The notes under the pieces were generated by a model, which was not told the origin of the DNA, searched no databases, and saw nothing but the letters and a program-made list of their open reading frames with translations. A stretch of DNA of 64,000 nucleotides. Source: Methylocapsa sp. S129. GTDB lineage: Bacteria > Pseudomonadota > Alphaproteobacteria > Rhizobiales > Beijerinckiaceae. Where the stretch lies: assembly GCF_009765995.1 (NCBI RefSeq), contig NZ_LMUI01000042.1:1-64000 (forward strand), written 5' to 3'. This document shows, piece by piece, positions 57,702 through 64,000 of the stretch (position 1 is its first letter; the number at the start of each line of letters is the position of its first letter). Position numbers and translations under genes: made by a program.

Positions 57702-59081
57702 TCACCTCCAAGGCGCAAGCGAAGCGGGACGCGGGATCAGGTAGGTGTTGTTTTGTCCCAATTGGCTCGGGCGGACAATTACGACGGCCCATGGGCGCGA
57801 ATCGGCGCCAAAGAACCCGCGAATTTGAGGGGTGGAAATTGTCTTCAAGGTGAGCGTCCAGTCGAACGAAACATCGCGAATCCTCGCATCGGGCACTGTG
57901 TAGGTTCTATTGGGTCCGGACGTATCATAGTCCCGATTGTTTATTGTTATTTCCGCACCAGAACCGTAAGGCAGCCCATATTCATCAAATTGTCTCCTGA
58001 GCAGATAACGGACCGAACTGTCTACAAAATTGCCAATCGCCTCCTCGCGCGACAAGAAGACATTGAGTCCTCCGGCGTTGAACTCGTTCACGCCCTCCGC
58101 ATAGACCTTATCGACTGCTTTCTGCAGGAACCGTAAGGTCTCGACCTGCAGCGGGTTGACGTCGCCGCGCAGCTTGTAGAAGGCGACGGCGCGCTGCATG
58201 CGGAGGCTGTCGATGAGATTGTTGCGCCCCTCCCGGGATAGGCCGGCGATGCCGCCGGGGGGCAATATTTCCTCATCCACAAACCTTGGATCGACCGCCT
58301 TGATCTGCGCGACCAGAGAATAGTACTGCCCCAGCGTTGCATCCAAATTGGCCGCGCTGGCTATCCCGCTGATCCCGAAAAAACCGTCGATGGGCGCCAC
58401 CGGGATCGCCAAGCCCGGGACGTTGCCGAGGCCGGGGAACACATCCTGCAACCTGGTGAAATCGGCCGGCGGGCCGTTCGACTTCGGCTCCTCTTCTTCC
58501 TCTGCGCCGACAGAAATCAGCGACGGATCATCGGCGCCGGGTCGATAGACCCCATCGTCGAGTGGTAAGGCCAACCGCTCCGGGCGCGCCTCTTCTGCGC
58601 GAGAGGAATTCCCGGCCGGCTTTACCACGGCCGTCGACGCGCCGCCGCCGTCAGCCGTCCATTGGCCGCCGCCGGCCTGTCTGGCCGGGACGCGCGGCTC
58701 ATTTTCCCAGGCTGCGCCGTCCTTCTCGAGGTCGGCGATTTCAGCGAGCTTGGCCATAGCTCCCGGCTCCAGATCCGGGAAGCCGAGCAGCACAGCCCCG
58801 ATGCCGGCTCGGCAAAGGTCGCCGGCTTCGAGCGACGCCGCCACACGGTGCAAGCCCCTATGCAAATGCAGGACGACTTCGTCGGGCTGCGCCCCATAGG
58901 CGGCTCGCAGGATGTGGCCGACCTTTTCGGCAGGCCGCACCTCACGTTGCCGTGCACCGCGCGCGTCCGGGCGAAATCGGACCAGGTCAGCCGCCCCCAA
59001 GGCGACGCCGTCCTTGTCGCAAGCGAGCCCCATGTCGCCCCGCGGGACGAGGCGGTACGAGTGTTCCAAAGCGATATTCAT
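57702..59081 (-). CDS. candidate polymorphic toxin-like protein
   Basis: This 459-residue protein has a conserved-looking N-terminal module (about 1-140; YRLVPRGDMGLACDKDGVALG). It ends in EPRVPARQAGGGQWT, a linker style I recall from many rhizobial and methylobacterial proteins with swapped C-termini. A low-complexity acidic stretch (EEEEEPK) follows near 195. The C-terminal domain, about 310-459, includes NVFLSREEAIGNFV and ends LIPRPASLAPWR. No enzyme motif is identified. The coupled small gene, its duplicate and the decayed tip nearby suggest a toxin with immunity genes. A phage-related or structural role is the main alternative. Confidence 0.62.
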   Translation of the reverse strand: MNIALEHSYRLVPRGDMGLACDKDGVALGAADLVRFRPDARGARQREVRPAEKVGHILRAAYGAQPDEVVLHLHRGLHRVAASLEAGDLCRAGIGAVLLGFPDLEPGAMAKLAEIADLEKDGAAWENEPRVPARQAGGGQWTADGGGASTAVVKPAGNSSRAEEARPERLALPLDDGVYRPGADDPSLISVGAEEEEEPKSNGPPADFTRLQDVFPGLGNVPGLAIPVAPIDGFFGISGIASAANLDATLGQYYSLVAQIKAVDPRFVDEEILPPGGIAGLSREGRNNLIDSLRMQRAVAFYKLRGDVNPLQVETLRFLQKAVDKVYAEGVNEFNAGGLNVFLSREEAIGNFVDSSVRYLLRRQFDEYGLPYGSGAEITINNRDYDTSGPNRTYTVPDARIRDVSFDWTLTLKTISTPQIRGFFGADSRPWAVVIVRPSQLGQNNTYLIPRPASLAPWR

Positions 59082-59180
59082 TTGCGCCTTGCCTGTCAGC
59101 CGAACTTGAGATATTATGTTCTTGTTTTGTTCTTTTTGTCAAGAATATGTTCAGGGACCGTCAGGCTGCCCTCGGCGCAC

Positions 59181-59207
59181 AAAAAAGGGCGGCCGAAGCC
59201 GCCCTTT
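59181..59207 (-). terminator. rho-independent terminator of groESL
   Basis: A 10-base stem (59184-59193 with 59198-59207) with a CGAA loop, read on the minus strand, is followed by a run of six T (A-run at 59181-59186). It lies 32 bases after the groEL stop. Confidence 0.88.
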
Positions 59208-59238
59208 CTTGTCGTTTCGCGTAAGGCGAGAGGCTGGA

Positions 59239-60900
<1,662 letters not shown>

Positions 60901-60939
60901 CTACGGGTCTGAATGAGAAATCGTTCGGGTTCAGTCGGA

Positions 60940-61227
60940 TCAGCCGACCACGCCCATGATGTCGGATTCCTTCATGATCAGAAGTTCCTGACCATCGATC
61001 TTGACTTCGGTGCCCGACCACTTGCCGAACAGCACCTTGTCGCCCTTCTTGACGTCGAGCGGCGTCAACTTGCCCGCTTCGTCGCGCCCACCGGGTCCGA
61101 CGGCGATGATTTCGCCCTCTTGGGGCTTCTCTTTGGCGGTGTCGGGGATGATAATGCCGCCCTTCGTCTTCTCCTCGCCTTCAAGGCGACGGACGACGAC
61201 ACGGTCATGTAGGGGACGGAATTTCAT
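60940..61227 (-). CDS. groES: co-chaperonin GroES
   Basis: The 95-residue protein caps GroEL. It has the family start [16 protein letters not shown], the mobile loop [18 protein letters not shown] and the late [10 protein letters not shown]-like [14 protein letters not shown] segment. It is the first gene of the groESL operon. Confidence 0.97.
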   Translation of the reverse strand: MKFRPLHDRVVVRRLEGEEKTKGGIIIPDTAKEKPQEGEIIAVGPGGRDEAGKLTPLDVKKGDKVLFGKWSGTEVKIDGQELLIMKESDIMGVVG

Positions 61228-61299
61228 GTCTTGCGTTTCCTATCTCGCGTGCGCCCGAGCTCTCCGGCCCAGGCTGGTTTCGTCTCATGGGACGGCCCG

Positions 61300-61325
61300 C
61301 TAGCACTCGCTGAGGGGAGTGCTAA
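61300..61325. promoter_or_regulatory. CIRCE operator (HrcA site) of groESL
   Basis: TAGCACTC at 61301-61308 and GAGTGCTAA at 61317-61325 are the arms of the CIRCE element to which HrcA binds. The spacer counts as eight bases instead of the usual nine. It sits between the promoter and groES, so HrcA would block transcription until heat shock. hrcA is not in the window. Confidence 0.9.
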
Positions 61326-61337
61326 CAGGCCGGGCTG

Positions 61338-61366
61338 TAAATAGGGGGGTGGGTCGAGGCCGTCAA
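61338..61366 (-). promoter_or_regulatory. sigma-70 type promoter of groESL
   Basis: On the minus strand TTGACG (61366-61361) and TATTTA (61343-61338) are 17 bases apart. The -10 box ends 12 bases before the CIRCE element, so the start site falls close to or within the operator, as expected for HrcA control. Confidence 0.75.
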
Positions 61367-61471
61367 GGGCGGCCGCGCGCGCGAATCGTCCGCGGGTGCA
61401 GAAAAACATTTCTTGGTTGATGGCGCAGGGGGAGGGCCCCGCGCCGGCGCAACCCGGCCGATAGCCGCCGA

Positions 61472-61852
61472 TCAGGCCGCGAGCAGACGCTGGACCTCGT
61501 TGACCAGATCCTTGAGGTGGAAAGGCTTCGACAGGATGCGGGCGTCTTTGGGCGCATTATTGTCGGGGTTGAGCGCCACGGCGGCAAAGCCCGTGATGAA
61601 CATCACTTTGATTTCGGGATCGAGCTCGGTCGCGCGGCGGGCCAGTTCGATGCCGTCCATTTCCGGCATGACGATATCGGTCAGCAGGAGTTCGAACGGC
61701 TCTTCGCGCAAACGGTTGTAGGCGGATAGGCCATTATCGAAAGAGGCGACGTCATAGCCGGCTGTCTGAAGCGCCTTCACCAGGAAGCGGCGCATGTCGT
61801 TGTCGTCTTCGGCTAGGAGTATCTTGGTGGCGATTTCGGCCGGCGCGTTCAT
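61472..61852 (-). CDS. cpdR: single-domain response regulator CpdR
   Basis: The 126-residue receiver domain (phosphoacceptor D59 in LLLTDIVMPEMDGIELARR, late ILSKPFHLKDLVNEVQRLL) matches CpdR. CpdR recruits ClpXP to the cell pole and triggers CtrA degradation in alphaproteobacteria. ATG 61852 has a GAGGGG site; a long open extension upstream overlaps the neighbouring gene and is not coding. Position next to the N-formylglutamate amidohydrolase and hisN genes is the usual synteny. Confidence 0.92.
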   Translation of the reverse strand: MNAPAEIATKILLAEDDNDMRRFLVKALQTAGYDVASFDNGLSAYNRLREEPFELLLTDIVMPEMDGIELARRATELDPEIKVMFITGFAAVALNPDNNAPKDARILSKPFHLKDLVNEVQRLLAA

Positions 61853-62149
61853 TATTTCCCCTCGATCTTGCAAATCATCATTGGTCGCCATCAGTAAAAA
61901 TCGAGTGAAGGCGGCGACGAACCATCGAAATCCCTTGCGAACCAAACACCCTATTTGCGCGAAGCCGCGGCCGACGCGCCAGGCGGTCGATGCCCATTCC
62001 CTTCCCGCTCGTTCACTTTTACGGCGCCAGGCCTTGGTTAGCTCTCGCGCCGCGTCGCGTATTGAAGCATAGTTCCTCAGTCGTCTCGCTTTAGCGCATT
62101 TTCGGCGCCAGGCGAATGACGGGATGGCGTCCAGAAACGAGACAGGCGA

Positions 62150-63067
62150 ATGCGGGACGAGATGCGCGGGGACGAAGGTCCGGAAGGCTCCCATTTCCAG
62201 GACGCTGATTTTCCCGCGGCTTTCGAGATTTTCGAGCCCGATAGTCTTGCAACGCCGCTGATTTTCAATTCGCCGCATTCCGGCCGATTCTATCCCCGAC
62301 GATTTCTTGACGGCTCGCGTCTCGACGCTTTGACGTTGCGCCGTTCGGAGGATGCGTTCGTCGATGAATTATTCGCGCCTTGCATCGGCATTGGCGCGCC
62401 GCTGATGCGCGCGAACTTTCCGCGCGCTTTTATCGACCTCAATCGCGAGCCGTTCGAACTCGATCCGCTGATGTTCGAGGGCCGCCTGCCGTCCTTCGCC
62501 AATACGCGCTCGCTGCGGGTCGCCGGCGGGCTCGGCACGATCCCGCGCGTTGTCGGGGACGCGCAGGAAATTTACAAAGGACCCATCCCGATCGACGAAG
62601 CGATGGCCCGCATCGCGACTCTCTACAAACCCTATCATCAGGCCTTGCGAGGCCTGATCGACCGCGCCGCGGGCGCCTTTGGCGCGGCGGTGCTTCTCGA
62701 TTGTCACTCCATGCCTTCCAGCATGGCGGACGGCGCGGCGGGCGATTTTGTGATTGGCGACCGCTATGGCGCGAGCGCGGCGCCGTGGATCGTTGAAACG
62801 GTCGAGAGCGCTCTTCGGCATGCCGGCTATTCCGTGCGGCGCAACAAGCCCTATGCCGGCGGCTTCATCACCGAGCATTACGGGGCCCCGGCGGCTTCGC
62901 GCCATGTCGTGCAGATTGAAATCAACCGCGCGCTCTATATGGATGAGCGCGCCATGGCGAAGTCGGAACGCTGGGACGAATTGCGCGCGGGCCTGTTCGC
63001 GATGGCCTCGCAGCTCGCAAGCCGGGTAGCGCGCGAAATCAGGCGGCCGCAGATGGCGGCGGAATGA
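62150..63067 (+). CDS. N-formylglutamate amidohydrolase family protein
   Basis: The 305-residue zinc hydrolase has family motifs FNSPHSGRFYP, LRRSEDAFVDELF, FPRAFIDLNREPFELDP, LLDCHSMPS and the late GGFITEHYG, VVQIEINRALYMDE. HutG-type members cut N-formylglutamate in histidine breakdown. No hut genes are here, so the substrate may differ. It is divergent from cpdR and followed by a minus-strand small RNA. Confidence 0.9.
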   Translation: MRDEMRGDEGPEGSHFQDADFPAAFEIFEPDSLATPLIFNSPHSGRFYPRRFLDGSRLDALTLRRSEDAFVDELFAPCIGIGAPLMRANFPRAFIDLNREPFELDPLMFEGRLPSFANTRSLRVAGGLGTIPRVVGDAQEIYKGPIPIDEAMARIATLYKPYHQALRGLIDRAAGAFGAAVLLDCHSMPSSMADGAAGDFVIGDRYGASAAPWIVETVESALRHAGYSVRRNKPYAGGFITEHYGAPAASRHVVQIEINRALYMDERAMAKSERWDELRAGLFAMASQLASRVAREIRRPQMAAE

Positions 63068-63097
63068 GGAGCGGGCGCCGCTCGACGGGCCTCACCT

Positions 63098-63186
63098 AAA
63101 AAAGGAGGCCGCCTGTGTCGCCACAAGCGGCCTAAGTCTAGGGAGGAAACGCCCAAGGAGGGCATATGCGGCAGGTCATGCCGCAC
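63098..63186 (-). ncRNA. small RNA of the suhB / alpha-r14 (anti-SD) type
   Basis: About 89 bases on the minus strand can form three hairpins. The first is GCGGCA-TGACC-TGCCGC. The second is GCCC-TCCTT-GGGC, displaying CCTCC. After a single-stranded TTTCCTCCCT comes a terminator stem (AGGCCGC/GCGGCCT with inner TGTG/CACA) followed by CCTTTTTT. Two CCTCC anti-Shine-Dalgarno motifs, three stems and adjacency to an inositol-monophosphatase family gene match the suhB/alpha-r14 small RNA family as I know it. A good promoter lies at 63193-63221. The 5' end is estimated. Confidence 0.72.
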
Positions 63187-63192
63187 CGCAAC

Positions 63193-63221
63193 AATATCGC
63201 CGTGCACCGCACCAAATGCAA
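63193..63221 (-). promoter_or_regulatory. promoter of the small RNA
   Basis: On the minus strand TTGCAT (63221-63216) and GATATT (63198-63193) are separated by 17 bases, placing the start near 63186. The rest of the gap to hisN (63222-63444) is AT-rich, has no ORF I can support and must contain the hisN promoter. Confidence 0.6.
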
Positions 63222-63444
63222 GAGATTTTTTAGCGATGGTTCCGTCAAGGCGTTAGAATGGGACCCGTTCGGCGTTTTATTTTGTTCCAAAAATGGAAGC
63301 GATCGCAATCGCGTTTCGATATAATCATACAAAACAATGCTTTATGAAAACGGTTGGAATTAATGTTCTCGCCTCCATCATCGGAATAGGTATGGCACAT
63401 ATGCATTTATCGCAGGACTGTTGGGGGATTCGGGGAGGCGGGAT

Positions 63445-64000
63445 ATGACCGCCGTCGATTTCGCCGCCTTTGTCGAAAGGCTCGCCCAGATTTCCAGCGA
63501 GGTGATCGTCCCCTTCTTCCGCAGCGCGATGCGCGCCGAGGACAAATCGAAGGGCGGCGTTTTCGATCCGGTCACCGAGGCCGACCGCGCCGCCGAAGTC
63601 GCGATGCGCCGCCTGATCGGCCAGACATTTCCCGCCCATGGAATCATCGGCGAGGAATATGGCCGCGACAGGCCGGACGCCGAATATGTCTGGGTGCTCG
63701 ATCCGATCGACGGCACCAAGAGTTTCATCTCGGGCCTGCCGATGTGGGGCACGCTGATCGGCCTCATGCATGCCGGCCGGCCCGTCTATGGCATGATGTC
63801 GCAACCGTTCACCCGCGAACGCTATTCCGGCGACGGCAAGCGCGCGCGATGGCGGGGCCTGGCTCTGCCGCGCGGCGATCTCGCGAGCGGCGAATGGACG
63901 AATCGCACGCTGCATACGCGCGCCTGCGCCTCGCTTGCCGAGGCGACGCTGATGACGACCAGCCCGCTATTGTTCAACGACGCGGACAGATCGGCTTATC
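63445..64000 (+). CDS. hisN: histidinol-phosphatase, inositol monophosphatase family (partial)
   Basis: The frame opens with ATG 63445 after a GGGAGGCGGG site and runs off the window after 185 codons. The metal-binding motifs of the family are visible: VTEADRAAE, IIGEEYG and VWVLDPIDGTKSFISG, with the histidinol-phosphatase style GLPMWGTLIGL. It would remove phosphate from histidinol phosphate. A SuhB-like inositol phosphatase is the alternative, but the synteny with cpdR and the amidohydrolase favours HisN. Confidence 0.9.
   Translation, partial: MTAVDFAAFVERLAQISSEVIVPFFRSAMRAEDKSKGGVFDPVTEADRAAEVAMRRLIGQTFPAHGIIGEEYGRDRPDAEYVWVLDPIDGTKSFISGLPMWGTLIGLMHAGRPVYGMMSQPFTRERYSGDGKRARWRGLALPRGDLASGEWTNRTLHTRACASLAEATLMTTSPLLFNDADRSAY

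Overview
The window is high-GC, densely coded DNA from an alphaproteobacterium. Several gene orders point to the Hyphomicrobiales (Rhizobiales): trmL next to petA-petB-petC-mtnP, cpdR divergent from an N-formylglutamate amidohydrolase gene with a histidinol-phosphatase gene beyond, and a dnaA product with rhizobial-type motifs. A Beijerinckiaceae/Methylocystaceae-like host is plausible, but that is inference from style, not proof. I found no rRNA, tRNA, CRISPR array, transposase or phage gene.

Layout. 1-6.8 kb: a cut-off gene, an adducin-like class II aldolase, a Rieske oxygenase, a GhrA-type dehydrogenase, a GcvT-like protein, an acyl-CoA synthetase and a flavin reductase. 6.8-9.2 kb: the methionine pair metY-metA with overlapping ends. 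9.5-16.4 kb: a signalling island. An alpha-oxoamine synthase lies downstream of a six-helix sensor kinase and a CheY-like receiver; a paralogous kinase is divergent from them and is followed by a REC-GGDEF-EAL protein. 16.6-23.6 kb: an outer-membrane barrel, a methyltransferase, an MFS/TetR pair with operator palindromes, pgm, a LuxR-type regulator and trmL. 23.9-27.8 kb: the cytochrome bc1 operon and mtnP.

27.8-40.5 kb is a sugar-transport zone. It holds an FGGY kinase, a ribose-type binding protein, a ROK regulator, a LysR regulator, a TIM-barrel epimerase and a complete LsrB/RhaS-type ABC importer with an unrelated NMT1/THI5-type binding protein at its end. Divergent from it, 40.7-43.9 kb carries sulfoacetaldehyde acetyltransferase (xsc), two half-size YeeE/YedE proteins and a YqhA-type membrane protein. 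44-51.5 kb has mepA, tam, a rhodanese, dnaA, a DUF952 protein, pyrD, an acyltransferase and a small membrane protein. 51.5-56.2 kb is a three-gene 2-oxoacid:ferredoxin oxidoreductase operon with its own FAD/Fe-S partner.

56.6-59.1 kb looks like a polymorphic toxin with duplicated immunity-type genes and a decayed second toxin tip. 59.2-61.4 kb is groES-groEL under a CIRCE operator, followed by cpdR, the amidohydrolase, a minus-strand small RNA with anti-Shine-Dalgarno motifs (suhB/alpha-r14-like) and the start of hisN, which runs off the window.

The most promising loci for something undescribed are the synthase/twin-kinase/c-di-GMP island and the toxin-immunity cassette.
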